Of a DNA stretch of 64,000 bases, positions 1-8,258 are shown in pieces; positions within the stretch are counted from its first letter, which is position 1; each line of letters begins with the position of its first letter. The notes under the pieces were generated by a model. The model was not told the origin of the DNA, did no database searches, and saw nothing but the letters and a program-made list of their open reading frames with translations. The position numbers and the translations under genes were made by a program. The DNA comes from JBEBVQ01 sp964527735 (GTDB lineage Bacteria; Bacteroidota; Bacteroidia; Chitinophagales; Chitinophagaceae): the NCBI GenBank assembly GCA_964527735.1, contig CAZGPG010000019.1, positions 13,034 through 77,033 on the forward strand. The letters are read 5' to 3'.

Positions 1-32
1 ACGCCAAAATTCAACAACTTTATACATTCTGT

Positions 33-1049
33 TTAAGCCACTTCCTCCTTTTTTTCCGGGAACATCAATGATATAACAACAGAAACAACAAGGATCCCTC
101 CAACAATTCCTAATGAAATCGGAGATGGAATATGAAACCAAGGAGAAATGATCATTTTCAACCCAATAAACGTTAGTATAAATGCTAAACCATAAGGAAG
201 TTTGCTGAACATGTGGATAAAGTTCGACAATAAAAAGTATAATGAACGCAAACCAAGAATCGCAAAAATATTAGAGGTATAAAGAATAAACGGATCTTTT
301 GAAATAGCAAAAATTGCCGGAATTGAGTCTACTGCAAATAGTACATCTGTAAACTCAATTACCGCAACTACAACTAATAGAGGGGTCGCTATTTTTACGC
401 CATTTTTTGCAGTAAAGAACTTATCTCCATCATAATTGTCGCTAACTTTATAAAGTTTTCTTACCAATTTAGCACCGGCAGAGTTCGCAAAATCTTGTTC
501 TTCATCATCATCTCCACCTCCCCAAGATTTAATCCCTGCATAAATGAGAAACAATCCAAAAAGAGTAAGCACAACATTTATCTGGACAGATTTTCCAAAT
601 AATTCAAATCCGGGCAAATAAGTAACATTAATAATTCCCACACCAGCAAAAATGAAAATAGCCCTGAATAATAATGCACCTAAAATCCCCCAAAACAATA
701 CTTTATGATGTAATTCTCTTGGAACTTTAAAATATGAAAACACCAAAATGAAAACAAAAAGATTATCAACCGATAATGCTTTTTCAATCCAATAAGCAGC
801 TTGAAATTGAGTAAATTTCTCAATAGCCAAATCGTATCCTCCTGCATCCTGGTTGAAAACATAATATACAACCCCTGAAAATATCATTGCCAAGGAAATC
901 CAGACGACTGTCCAGATTGTAGCTTCTTTCGAGGATACTACATGGCTTTTTTTGTTAAATACCCCTAGGTCTAACATTAACATAATAATCACTGTTATAC
1001 CAAATCCCCATACCAATCCGGGGTGTAATTGTAAAAGACTTTGTTCCAT
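33..1049 (-). CDS. terC: TerC-family integral membrane protein
   Basis: This is a 338-residue polytopic inner-membrane protein of the TerC/Alx family, associated with tellurite resistance and metal (often manganese) homeostasis or export. Hydrophobic segments cover roughly residues 12-30, 45-65, 90-108, 117-140, 155-172, 220-250, 258-280 and 285-335. Family hallmarks are the acidic motif EKALSVDNLFVF (about residues 89-100) and the second half-repeat EFTDVLFAVDSIPAIF (about 232-247), whose Glu and Asp residues are the likely metal-binding positions. A soluble acidic loop (GGGDDDEE, about 177-184) sits mid-protein. It is the last gene of the minus-strand ter operon seen here, 17 bases after the kinase gene. 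Length is typical for the family. Codon use is AT-rich like the other ter genes. Confidence 0.93.
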   Translation of the reverse strand: MEQSLLQLHPGLVWGFGITVIIMLMLDLGVFNKKSHVVSSKEATIWTVVWISLAMIFSGVVYYVFNQDAGGYDLAIEKFTQFQAAYWIEKALSVDNLFVFILVFSYFKVPRELHHKVLFWGILGALLFRAIFIFAGVGIINVTYLPGFELFGKSVQINVVLTLFGLFLIYAGIKSWGGGDDDEEQDFANSAGAKLVRKLYKVSDNYDGDKFFTAKNGVKIATPLLVVVAVIEFTDVLFAVDSIPAIFAISKDPFILYTSNIFAILGLRSLYFLLSNFIHMFSKLPYGLAFILTFIGLKMIISPWFHIPSPISLGIVGGILVVSVVISLMFPEKKEEVA

Positions 1050-1066
1050 TTTGATCGCTTATAAAT

Positions 1067-2599
1067 TTATAATTTGATATTTGCTATTGAGATAACAGCT
1101 ACTCTTCCCCCTTCTTCTTTGGAAAGCAACAATTGTTTACCATTGGTAATTTCCACCATAGAACCAACAGGAATATCTTTCCCTTCGGTTTTATCTGATA
1201 GAGCGTTTAATTTTTGATTGACAAAAACCCATTTGCCATTAAAAAATGAGAAATAACCTACAGACACCTTTTCTGTATCGGTTAATCGTTCATTACGGAT
1301 TACATTTCTGTTTGTATGCCACTGATGAAGTGTAGAGTTATCATAAACGACTAACCGTTGATTTTCAGGCTTCCACACATTCGGTTTGAACTGATAGTAA
1401 AAATCTAAAACCGGGATAGAATGTTTGTACTTTGTTCCGCAAAAAGGACAGCAGGTATTTTGTGTATTGTTGTATATAAACCATTTTTGCTCACAAGCCG
1501 GATTGCTGCATTCCAACTTCAAATCGTTGGTCTTTATCAATGCTTGTTCCCATTCGCTTGCTGTTGGTCGTTGCATTGGATTATGAAGCCCTTTGATAAA
1601 TGCTTGGTCAAACAACTCTTTTAAATAGGGCCCAGTTATAGTGTAAGGCGTTTTTCGTAAATCTGTCCAAGGAGCAAATTTTTGAAGATTATCTCCATAT
1701 TCTCTTTTGAAATTTCGGTTGTTTGTGTCTGTCGGATGTTCAACAAACAGGGCTTTTTCACCCATCAGCAAATCTTCTTCTTTTTCGGTATCCATTGCTC
1801 CGAAATAATTTCCACCTCTCAAAGGATGACGATAGAGAAGATACATATAAATTAATACCGCCAAAGCGTGCAAATCGGTTAGCCGATTGGGTAATTTTCT
1901 GTTCGGGTCGTTTTTAGAAAGATGCTTGGTTGATAAAACTTCTGGAGCTATAAAATCTGCTGTTCCGATAACATCAGGAGGAAAAAGATTAGGTACAACC
2001 AAGCCATCAATATCAATAATAGCTGCTGTTTTACTAATAGGGTCAATCAGCACGTTCTTATACGACAAATCGGAATGTGCCAAACCCGCTGCATGTAAAC
2101 GTTTTACTCCTCTTGCAATATTTACACACACCTGAAAATAACTCAACCAATTGCCTAACTCCGATGAATCTAACCTCGACCTTGATTGAGTAACCCTAAA
2201 CTTTGCACTGGCAAACCACTTACCTTCTTTTTCTCCTCCTTTTAAAAGATCATTGTTGGAGTACCCTTTCTTAAAAAAGAAGTTCCTACTATAAAACGGA
2301 ACGATTATACCCGTTCTATTTCCATCTTCGATTACGTCGGTGGGCCAAGAATACAGTTCTTTGTAAAATGCTCCGCTTACAGGGTCTTTGACAAAGAAAC
2401 TTTCAAAATATTGGGTAACAATTCTTTTTAGTCTTTCTTTAGAATTAAAATCCTGTTTATCTCTATAAAAAGCAACCACATATTTTTTGTCCGGACTGAA
2501 ATAGACATCTTTCATACCCCCTTGTTTGGGCTCACCATTATCAATATATTGATAAGTCCTGCCTTGGTTTATGATGGATTGTACTGTCTTAGTAATCAT
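1067..2599 (-). CDS. Ser/Thr-kinase-like protein with C-terminal zinc ribbon (TerY-P triad kinase)
   Basis: This 510-residue protein has a eukaryotic-type kinase fold. A glycine-rich start and lysine strand lie near residues 27-48 (GGMKDVYF, then YVVAFYRDK). The catalytic loop HSDLSYKNVLID (175-186) keeps the Asp and Asn. DIDG (196-199) replaces DFG, and GTADFIAPE (212-220) is the activation-segment end, so key catalytic residues appear present. After about residue 360 a zinc ribbon is suggested by cysteines at 364, 369, 383/384 and 387. A beta-rich tail of about 110 residues follows and is not recognised. It lies 11 bases downstream of a PP2C phosphatase gene and next to vWA genes. This matches the TerY-phosphatase-kinase triad described for Ter stress systems, where the kinase and phosphatase are thought to act on a shared target. 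The target is unknown here. Confidence 0.85.
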   Translation of the reverse strand: MITKTVQSIINQGRTYQYIDNGEPKQGGMKDVYFSPDKKYVVAFYRDKQDFNSKERLKRIVTQYFESFFVKDPVSGAFYKELYSWPTDVIEDGNRTGIIVPFYSRNFFFKKGYSNNDLLKGGEKEGKWFASAKFRVTQSRSRLDSSELGNWLSYFQVCVNIARGVKRLHAAGLAHSDLSYKNVLIDPISKTAAIIDIDGLVVPNLFPPDVIGTADFIAPEVLSTKHLSKNDPNRKLPNRLTDLHALAVLIYMYLLYRHPLRGGNYFGAMDTEKEEDLLMGEKALFVEHPTDTNNRNFKREYGDNLQKFAPWTDLRKTPYTITGPYLKELFDQAFIKGLHNPMQRPTASEWEQALIKTNDLKLECSNPACEQKWFIYNNTQNTCCPFCGTKYKHSIPVLDFYYQFKPNVWKPENQRLVVYDNSTLHQWHTNRNVIRNERLTDTEKVSVGYFSFFNGKWVFVNQKLNALSDKTEGKDIPVGSMVEITNGKQLLLSKEEGGRVAVISIANIKL

Positions 2600-2609
2600 A
2601 ATTCAGGAA

Positions 2610-4070
2610 TTAAAAAATTATGGCTAATGTTCTATCATCGTGATTGCCTGGACTCCAGAAATCCATCCAGTGAGCCAATTCATCAGCTATTTTTTTATTC
2701 TTAGGATTGAAATTCACTTTGAATTTGTCTTCATTTTTTCCTTGTAAATCATCCAGAAATTCAACCCACTTTTCATGCTTTTCCAAATTAGCTTCTACAA
2801 CGAATTTGGCATCATAAATACCATCAGTCATCAAGAATAAATAGCTGAAATCAGTAATCACGTACAAACTCAAACGTTGAGCCATAGTCAAAGGCTTGGC
2901 ATCTTGCTGGTAAATATCGTTTTGAGTTACAAATCTTGTTCCTCCACCAAACTCCCCCACATCTAAAAAGTTGAGCAATGACGTATTTGTTTGCTCTTTA
3001 TTCATGATCGCTATTGGGCAATCCCCAACACCAAAAGTTAAAACCACATAACCAAAATCGAATTTTTTGAACAAAGCAAAAATCAAGGTTGCATGGAAAT
3101 AATCGGCTAAGCTCTTTGCTTTGGGATTGTCAAACAATTCGGGATAAGACCGATATGTTTCTTCGGCTACTTTTTTGATTTCGTTATGAGCAAATAATAC
3201 TGACTTATAAAGTTTTTGCTTAGCCTCAACTTCAATTGCCTTCCGCAAGATTTCATCTTTCGTTTGTTCTAATTCCGATAGTTTAGATTCAAACTCTTGA
3301 AATTCTTTTTCGTCCAAATGGTTTTCAAAATAATCTACAATTTTATTACACGCCAATTCTGAACCTTTCCTTGAAAGTGAATAACTGCCTGCCCCATCAG
3401 AAACTGCAACAACAGACCATCCCGTTCTTTTAAAATATCTGAAAGCAAAATCATCATCACGAAACGAACCTACATTTTCGTGCGAACGCCCACGATTGGA
3501 GGCCACAACAACATGCTTATCCCCTAGCTTTCCAAATGCTTTAGCATCATCTTCTTTCCAAAATATCGCCTCTTTATCGCTGGGAATATCTTTCCATAAT
3601 GTTTTCGGGTCGGGATTTACGACAAGTGTAATTATTTTCTCATTAGGTGCGGCATTTTCATCCTCACCAATCACTTTAAAGAGCAGTATGAACTTTAGTT
3701 CTCCACTTTGTGCAGGAATGCCTTCTATCGTGTCTGTTTCTTTGTTGAATTGCAATCCGATTTCTTCCATACCTTGCCATTCTACAAAAACCAAATCATT
3801 TAATCCCAACTTCTCAAAGTCAATTTCAGTTTTATATTCTTTCCCTTCGGTTGCATTGGGAATAAGGATTGGCAAAGCAATAATGTCCTCAATCCTGTTT
3901 CTGATTTTCCATTTATTCATCAGGTATATTTGTTGTTCAATTATTATTTTTACGGCTTGATTGTTGCCCTCATTCTGGACAAATTCTTCAAATAATTGCT
4001 GTCTTTTATCAGAAATCGCTATTCCCTTTTGAACAAACAAGTTTTGTATATATAATTTCACCTCAGCCAT
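2610..4070 (-). CDS. PP2C-type protein phosphatase with Ig-like N-terminal domain
   Basis: This 486-residue protein has PPM/PP2C metal-binding motifs in the C-terminal two-thirds: SNRGRSHEN (about 191-199), SDGAGSYSLS (about 224-233), FGVGDCP (about 346-352), LMTDGIYD (about 413-420) and NHDDRTLAI near the end. These Asp residues bind the Mn/Mg pair in the family. Upstream, about residues 65-150 contain GLQFNKETDTIEGIPAQSG, which resembles a putative-Ig (He_PIG/cadherin-like) fold usually found in secreted proteins. No signal peptide is seen, so the protein is probably cytoplasmic. It lies between a vWA gene (13 bases upstream) and the kinase gene. Such phosphatases are the P partner of the TerY-P triad and presumably reverse the kinase's phosphorylation; that role is inference from context. 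Confidence 0.87.
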   Translation of the reverse strand: MAEVKLYIQNLFVQKGIAISDKRQQLFEEFVQNEGNNQAVKIIIEQQIYLMNKWKIRNRIEDIIALPILIPNATEGKEYKTEIDFEKLGLNDLVFVEWQGMEEIGLQFNKETDTIEGIPAQSGELKFILLFKVIGEDENAAPNEKIITLVVNPDPKTLWKDIPSDKEAIFWKEDDAKAFGKLGDKHVVVASNRGRSHENVGSFRDDDFAFRYFKRTGWSVVAVSDGAGSYSLSRKGSELACNKIVDYFENHLDEKEFQEFESKLSELEQTKDEILRKAIEVEAKQKLYKSVLFAHNEIKKVAEETYRSYPELFDNPKAKSLADYFHATLIFALFKKFDFGYVVLTFGVGDCPIAIMNKEQTNTSLLNFLDVGEFGGGTRFVTQNDIYQQDAKPLTMAQRLSLYVITDFSYLFLMTDGIYDAKFVVEANLEKHEKWVEFLDDLQGKNEDKFKVNFNPKNKKIADELAHWMDFWSPGNHDDRTLAIIF

Positions 4071-4082
4071 TCTATATGGTTT

Positions 4083-5138
4083 TTATCCTTGTGTTCTATT
4101 AACATCAAAATCTCCACCGCCAAAACCATAACTTGCCGTTTTGTTGCACCAAGGACAGGTGCTTATTTCTTCTTCGCCTATACAGTGTAATTTACCACAG
4201 CTACATACCGCAAATGCAAACTGGTTACCACAGCATGGACAGGTAGGAGCACCTCTTAATTCTTCGGTGTTTATCTTTTGGGTAACAGTATTTTCGCCTG
4301 ATAATTCAAAATAACTATTGTCTATTTGATAAGCTCCGACAAGTCTGTAATACAACGTATCTAACGCAAGCCCACCACCAAAATCTTCTGTCCATAAATT
4401 CTTTTTATACTTCATCAGGTAAGAACGTTTCGTATTTTGACATTTAGCGGAAAGCACCACGAAATTATTGTCCACCCATTCTTTGGATTGTTCTTTGGTT
4501 ACATCTATTTTTTCAATGACTGCATTATCCAAACCAGCAAGTTCAAATCCACTTGCATTATTTTCTACGCTTACGCTACTTGTTTTGATGGAAGCTGTAA
4601 CCCATTTGAAAAATTCCTTGTAAGAAGATGCATTTGTATTTTTAAACAACAAAACATTTTCGGTCAATTCGCCTAATATTTTATTATCGGTTTCATCTCC
4701 AAAGGAAATAGCCACCATATTGGAAGAACGTTGCCAGTTTTGTTTCCACTCCCTTATTGCATTGCTTGTTTCATCTGTTGGCACACCATCGGTAAATAAA
4801 AAGATAATTGGTTTCCAATCACCTTTTTGTTCGGGAGTGGTTTTTATGATGTTTCTCCTTAGTTCATACATCAAATGCCCTAAACCTTTGCTCAATGAAG
4901 TACCGCTGCCAATAGGAAATTTTGGGGGATAAAAATTGACAATTTCCTGTAATGGAATTAAAGTTTTGGCTTGCCCTGCAAATACAATAATGGAAACATA
5001 CACCGTTTCCATTGCAACTGGATCAGTTTTTAATGTCTGAATAATAGTGGATAAGCCTTCTTCAACCTGCTGAACAGGCTCGCCAACCATTGACTCGGAA
5101 ATATCTATTAAGAAATAGATTGGTAAACGTCTGCTCAT
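4083..5138 (-). CDS. vWA-domain TerY-like protein with C-terminal zinc ribbon
   Basis: This 351-residue protein has a von Willebrand factor A domain over about residues 5-190. The MIDAS motif is DISES (12-16), with the Thr loop GSGTSLSKG and the Asp loop FTDGVPTDE completing the metal site. After a linker, about residues 295-345 hold a cysteine cluster (CPCCGNQFAFAVCSCGKLHC and CPWCN) typical of one or two zinc ribbons. It is the longest of three vWA paralogues in the operon and the only one with the metal-ribbon tail. The TerY family is proposed to act as metal-dependent scaffolds with phosphatase and kinase partners. Six bases separate it from the upstream vWA gene and 13 from the phosphatase gene, so the three are almost certainly co-transcribed. 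Confidence 0.87.
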   Translation of the reverse strand: MSRRLPIYFLIDISESMVGEPVQQVEEGLSTIIQTLKTDPVAMETVYVSIIVFAGQAKTLIPLQEIVNFYPPKFPIGSGTSLSKGLGHLMYELRRNIIKTTPEQKGDWKPIIFLFTDGVPTDETSNAIREWKQNWQRSSNMVAISFGDETDNKILGELTENVLLFKNTNASSYKEFFKWVTASIKTSSVSVENNASGFELAGLDNAVIEKIDVTKEQSKEWVDNNFVVLSAKCQNTKRSYLMKYKKNLWTEDFGGGLALDTLYYRLVGAYQIDNSYFELSGENTVTQKINTEELRGAPTCPCCGNQFAFAVCSCGKLHCIGEEEISTCPWCNKTASYGFGGGDFDVNRTQG

Positions 5139-5143
5139 AAATT

Positions 5144-5779
5144 TTAGATTACTAAATGTACTTCTGATGGAGGAGGAGGTAAAGTAATGTTGTCAGTTGT
5201 TCCCATGCTTTTATTGCCTTGTTCGATGGTATCCGAAACCCATTTGAAGAATTGTTTCAATGTAGAGCTGTCTGCCGTATCCAAATGCACAACATCACTT
5301 GTCAGTTCCAATAATTTGGCATTATCTGCCGAATGCCCGGCTGCACACGCTACAATAGCACCAAAGTTTACCAACTTTATTTTTGGTGTCATTTCGCTAT
5401 ATAGTTGTATGTCTGACGGCTTTCCGTCCGTAAAAAGAAATAAAAGAGGTCGCCAATCACCCTTTTGTGTTGGAGACCCTTTTCTTATCTCTTTGCCAAC
5501 TTTCCCATACAATACTTCCAATGCTTTTCCTGTGAAAGTCGGGCCACTTTCAGGGCAGGTAATTTCAGGTAATTGAAAAGCCTCCAATGCAGTCAAGGGA
5601 ACGATTTCTTTTACTTCCCGGTCAAAAGTGATAATGCTAATCCAAAGTGTTTCCGCCGCCTGGGCATCGGAACGTAAATTATTAATCATCCCGCTCAAAG
5701 CATTATTCAATGCCTGAATAGGCTCTCCATTCATTGAACCGGAAGTGTCTAACAAAAAATAAACCGGTAGTCTTCTCAT
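5144..5779 (-). CDS. vWA-domain TerY-like protein
   Basis: This 211-residue single-domain vWA protein has MIDAS residues DTSGS (11-15), a Thr loop in GPTFTGKAL and an Asp loop FTDGKPSD. It ends in a short proline-rich tail, LPPPPSEVHLVI, nearly the same as the tail of the vWA paralogue at 6355-6993 (LPPPPSELNIVV). This suggests a conserved docking segment. Its length is typical of TerY. The start is the first ATG after the small ORF upstream (2-base gap), which also places MRRLPVYFLLDTSGS at the N terminus exactly as in the paralogue. The predicted role is as a metal-binding scaffold in the Ter complex; no enzymatic residues are seen. Confidence 0.88.
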   Translation of the reverse strand: MRRLPVYFLLDTSGSMNGEPIQALNNALSGMINNLRSDAQAAETLWISIITFDREVKEIVPLTALEAFQLPEITCPESGPTFTGKALEVLYGKVGKEIRKGSPTQKGDWRPLLFLFTDGKPSDIQLYSEMTPKIKLVNFGAIVACAAGHSADNAKLLELTSDVVHLDTADSSTLKQFFKWVSDTIEQGNKSMGTTDNITLPPPPSEVHLVI

Positions 5780-5781
5780 TT

Positions 5782-5949
5782 TTATTTTTTTCCGAATAGC
5801 ATTTTAAGAAATTGATTTCCCAACTTTCTTTCTATTCCTGATTTTGAAGTAGGAATACCTGTCTTTCTTGCGAAATTTTGCTTTACGGACGTAATACCTA
5901 AAGCTCTTCCCCAAGAGAAGGAGAAACCATACTTTTTCCCTTTTGCCAT
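5782..5949 (-). CDS. Small basic protein of the ter operon (55 aa)
   Basis: A short frame of 55 residues starts MAKGKKYGFSFSW and ends KMLFGKK, with ATG at 5949 and TAA at 5784-5782. It exactly fills the space between the TerB-like gene (9 bases upstream) and a vWA gene (2 bases downstream). It is strongly basic (many Lys and Arg, no Asp, a single Glu) with an aromatic N-terminal patch and no membrane segment. The tight spacing and AT-rich codon use like its neighbours support it being real. I do not recognise its family with certainty. Its charge would suit binding to nucleic acid, an acidic partner (the adjacent TerB-like protein is very acidic) or phosphate groups, but this is inference. 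Confidence 0.7.
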   Translation of the reverse strand: MAKGKKYGFSFSWGRALGITSVKQNFARKTGIPTSKSGIERKLGNQFLKMLFGKK

Positions 5950-5958
5950 TTCTGTCTG

Positions 5959-6336
5959 TTATAACAACCCTTCTAAAATTTCAGGAAAATTGTTTGACTT
6001 AGACTTTAGATGATTCAACAGTTTTCGCTCTGTTTCATCTATCTGACCATCACCTTTAATGTTGTCATAAAGCCATTTAGCTTCCTGTTCGTCTATTTCA
6101 CCATTTGAATTATCATCATCCAAAACATGGCTTGAAATAGCTTTTACGAATAAACTCGGCCAAGAACCGTCATTGCCCTTTCCCGAAACAGCATCATTCA
6201 ACTCAAAGAGTAGTTTAGCTTCTAACTCATCTATTTTTCCGTCTGCAAAAAGTATAGCTTCTAACTCTTTAACCTCATTAGCATCTATAATTCCGTCTGC
6301 CAATATTTCTTTTTTCAACTCTGATAATGTTTTCAT
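5959..6336 (-). CDS. Acidic TerB/EF-hand-like protein
   Basis: This 125-residue acidic all-helical protein contains repeated units of the form DG-x-I-D-x-x-E: ADGIIDANEVKELE (about 14-27), ADGKIDELEAKLL (about 31-43), NSNGEIDEQEAKWL (about 76-89) and GDGQIDETERKLL (about 94-106). These resemble EF-hand-like or TerB-type acidic loops between short helices, so cation (Ca or other metal) binding is plausible. The pattern is a pair of duplicated units, each with two loops. It lies between two vWA genes and beside the small basic protein. TerB-like proteins are standard members of Ter systems and are thought to sense or bind metal near the membrane. Exact family membership is not certain from sequence alone. 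Confidence 0.72.
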   Translation of the reverse strand: MKTLSELKKEILADGIIDANEVKELEAILFADGKIDELEAKLLFELNDAVSGKGNDGSWPSLFVKAISSHVLDDDNSNGEIDEQEAKWLYDNIKGDGQIDETERKLLNHLKSKSNNFPEILEGLL

Positions 6337-6354
6337 TTTATTTGATTTTAATGT

Positions 6355-6993
6355 TTACACTACTATATTTAATTCTGATGGAGGCGGCGGTAGTTCATTC
6401 AATCCGGTAACTTCTTTACCGGAATCTTCTACTTTTGTAGATGAGACACCGATAGAAGCCGTTACCCAAGCAAAGAATTTGGCAATACTTTGACTGTCTG
6501 CGGTATCAAGGCTTACCACATTTTCAGTGATTTGTTTCAAAACGTTGGTATCGGCTCCGCTTCCAGCAGCACAAGCCACGCTATAAGCTGTTTTACGTTT
6601 TTGAAATTCTCTTAATCCGCTTTGCCAGTCATCGGTAGGAATACCGTCGGTCATAATAAATACCAAAGGTTTCCAATCGCCTTTGGTTTCGGCAGTAGTT
6701 TTGGCAACTTCGTTGTCAATGCAATTGCTCACAACTTTTAAGGCTTCACCTAAAGCGGTTGTTCCTGTTGCACGAATGTCCACCATTTGGAAACTTCCCA
6801 AATCAGTCAATGGAATAATTTGCCTGGCAGTACTATCGAATGTAATTACGCTCAAAAAAGCGGTTTCAATCGCTTGTGGATTTTGACGTAATGAACTAAT
6901 CATTACCTGAACACCATTCTTAACGGCTTCGATGGGCTCTCCACTCATAGAGCCTGATGTATCTAATAAAAGATATACGGGTAGTCTTCTCAT
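6355..6993 (-). CDS. vWA-domain TerY-like protein
   Basis: This 212-residue vWA protein is closely similar in plan to the one at 5144-5779. The N terminus MRRLPVYLLLDTSGSMSGEP carries the MIDAS DTSGS at 11-15. The Thr loop is TGTTALGEAL and the Asp loop MTDGIPTDD. The C-terminal tail LPPPPSELNIVV is shared with its paralogue. It is the first of three vWA genes in transcription order, 10 bases after a TerD gene. The two short vWA proteins likely arose by duplication within the operon. A scaffold or metal-sensing role with TerD and the phosphatase/kinase pair is the family expectation, not something the sequence proves. Confidence 0.88.
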   Translation of the reverse strand: MRRLPVYLLLDTSGSMSGEPIEAVKNGVQVMISSLRQNPQAIETAFLSVITFDSTARQIIPLTDLGSFQMVDIRATGTTALGEALKVVSNCIDNEVAKTTAETKGDWKPLVFIMTDGIPTDDWQSGLREFQKRKTAYSVACAAGSGADTNVLKQITENVVSLDTADSQSIAKFFAWVTASIGVSSTKVEDSGKEVTGLNELPPPPSELNIVV

Positions 6994-7002
6994 AATTTAG
7001 TT

Positions 7003-7677
7003 TTATTGATAAGTATAATTTTTAAGAATATCTACAAAATTGTCTGTCTGATAAGGTTCCCCGATAGCACGAAACTTCCATTCTCCGTTATGTCTGTAAA
7101 CTTCAGAGAAAATCATAGAACACATTCCATTCATTGTAGCATCACCAGACAAACTGTACTTTGCTATTTCCTTTCCCTTCGTATCAACAGCACGGATAAA
7201 GGCGTTTTCAACCATTCCAAAATGCTGATTATTCTGTCTTCCCTGATAAATAGACACAACAAAAAGAATTTTTTGATAGCGTTGGTCTAATTGATCAAGT
7301 TTCACAATAATTTGTTCGTCATCTCCATCACCTGCTCCTGTACGATTGTCACCTGTCAGCCAAATATGTCCGCTTGGGTGCTTCATTGAATTAAAGAAAA
7401 TAACATCTCCCTCATAAAGCCCCATTTGCCTACCATTTTGAGTTTGCACCGTTCTACCAAGATTGGCAACTTTGCCGTTGCTGTCCAATAAAAAAGCAAT
7501 CGCGTCTAAATCATATTCTTCTTCCTTACCTCCTAAAAGTTTTCCGAAAAAACCACTTTGTTTTTGGCGGACATCCCAGCCTAATCCGATAGTTACTTTG
7601 GAGAGGTCATAAATACTTTCACCTCTGTCATTTTTGCGCAGGTCGATAGTTTGACCCTTTTGTAAATTGATTGCCAT
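7003..7677 (-). CDS. terD: TerD-family protein
   Basis: This 224-residue TerD-domain protein begins MAINLQKGQTIDL, with GLGWDVRQKQSGFFG near residue 30 and the Asp-rich segment TGDNRTGAGDGDDEQ near residues 108-122, which in the family forms the calcium-binding site. Phe and Tyr rich strands FVVSIYQGR and VYRHNGEWKFRAIG complete the TerD beta-sandwich. It is slightly longer than classical TerD (about 190), with an insertion (FGKLLGGKEEE) after the N-terminal strand. It lies 5 bases downstream of another terD. TerD proteins contribute to tellurite, phage or oxidative-stress tolerance in other bacteria. The exact phenotype here cannot be told. Confidence 0.93.
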   Translation of the reverse strand: MAINLQKGQTIDLRKNDRGESIYDLSKVTIGLGWDVRQKQSGFFGKLLGGKEEEYDLDAIAFLLDSNGKVANLGRTVQTQNGRQMGLYEGDVIFFNSMKHPSGHIWLTGDNRTGAGDGDDEQIIVKLDQLDQRYQKILFVVSIYQGRQNNQHFGMVENAFIRAVDTKGKEIAKYSLSGDATMNGMCSMIFSEVYRHNGEWKFRAIGEPYQTDNFVDILKNYTYQ

Positions 7678-7682
7678 AATGA

Positions 7683-8258
7683 TTATTTGATGATTTGTCC
7701 GTTATAATATTTTGATAAAAAGAAAGCTAAATCTTCTTTGTAACCAATACCCGAAGCTTCAAATTTCCATTGACTACCACGTTTGTATAACCTCCCAAAT
7801 TCTACTGCTGTTTCGATAGAAAAGTCTTCTCCCAATTCGTATTTTGCTACTTCTTGTCCATTGCTATCATCTACGATACGGATGTACGAGTTACGAACTT
7901 GGCCGAAGTTTTGTTTTCTCTCTTCAAATTTGTCTATTGTAACTACAAATAGAATTTCTTGAATTCTATTATCTATCTTAGACAAGTCTAACTGAATGCT
8001 TTCATCGTCTCCATCAGCACTGTTACCTCCTGTTGGATCATCTCCAGTATGATGTGCTGCACCATCTGACGAGTCTAAATTTCCATAAAACACGAAAAAT
8101 GGTTCGCTTGGAATAAACCTTTTTTCATCAATCATAATTGCAGAAACATCTAAGTCAAATTCATGTCCTGTTCCTTCGTTTGGATCCCATCCTAAACCGA
8201 TGGTCATTTTACTAAGTCCAATGTCAATTTTTTGACCTTTTTGTAAGTTGATTGCCAT
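7683..8258 (-). CDS. terD: TerD-family protein, first gene of the ter operon
   Basis: This is a 191-residue TerD-domain protein. I choose the ATG at 8258 (MAINLQKGQKIDIGLSKM) because it aligns with the N terminus of the second TerD. An in-frame ATG at 8300 would add an unrelated 14-residue leader. The Ca-binding segment is TGDDPTGGNSADGDDE, followed by IDNRIQEILFVVTID and the C-terminal strand GSQWKFEASGIGY. It is the first recognisable gene of the operon that runs leftward to terC. Upstream lie a structured inverted repeat and a TATATTTG element, so the transcript may carry a long leader. Confidence 0.92.
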   Translation of the reverse strand: MAINLQKGQKIDIGLSKMTIGLGWDPNEGTGHEFDLDVSAIMIDEKRFIPSEPFFVFYGNLDSSDGAAHHTGDDPTGGNSADGDDESIQLDLSKIDNRIQEILFVVTIDKFEERKQNFGQVRNSYIRIVDDSNGQEVAKYELGEDFSIETAVEFGRLYKRGSQWKFEASGIGYKEDLAFFLSKYYNGQIIK

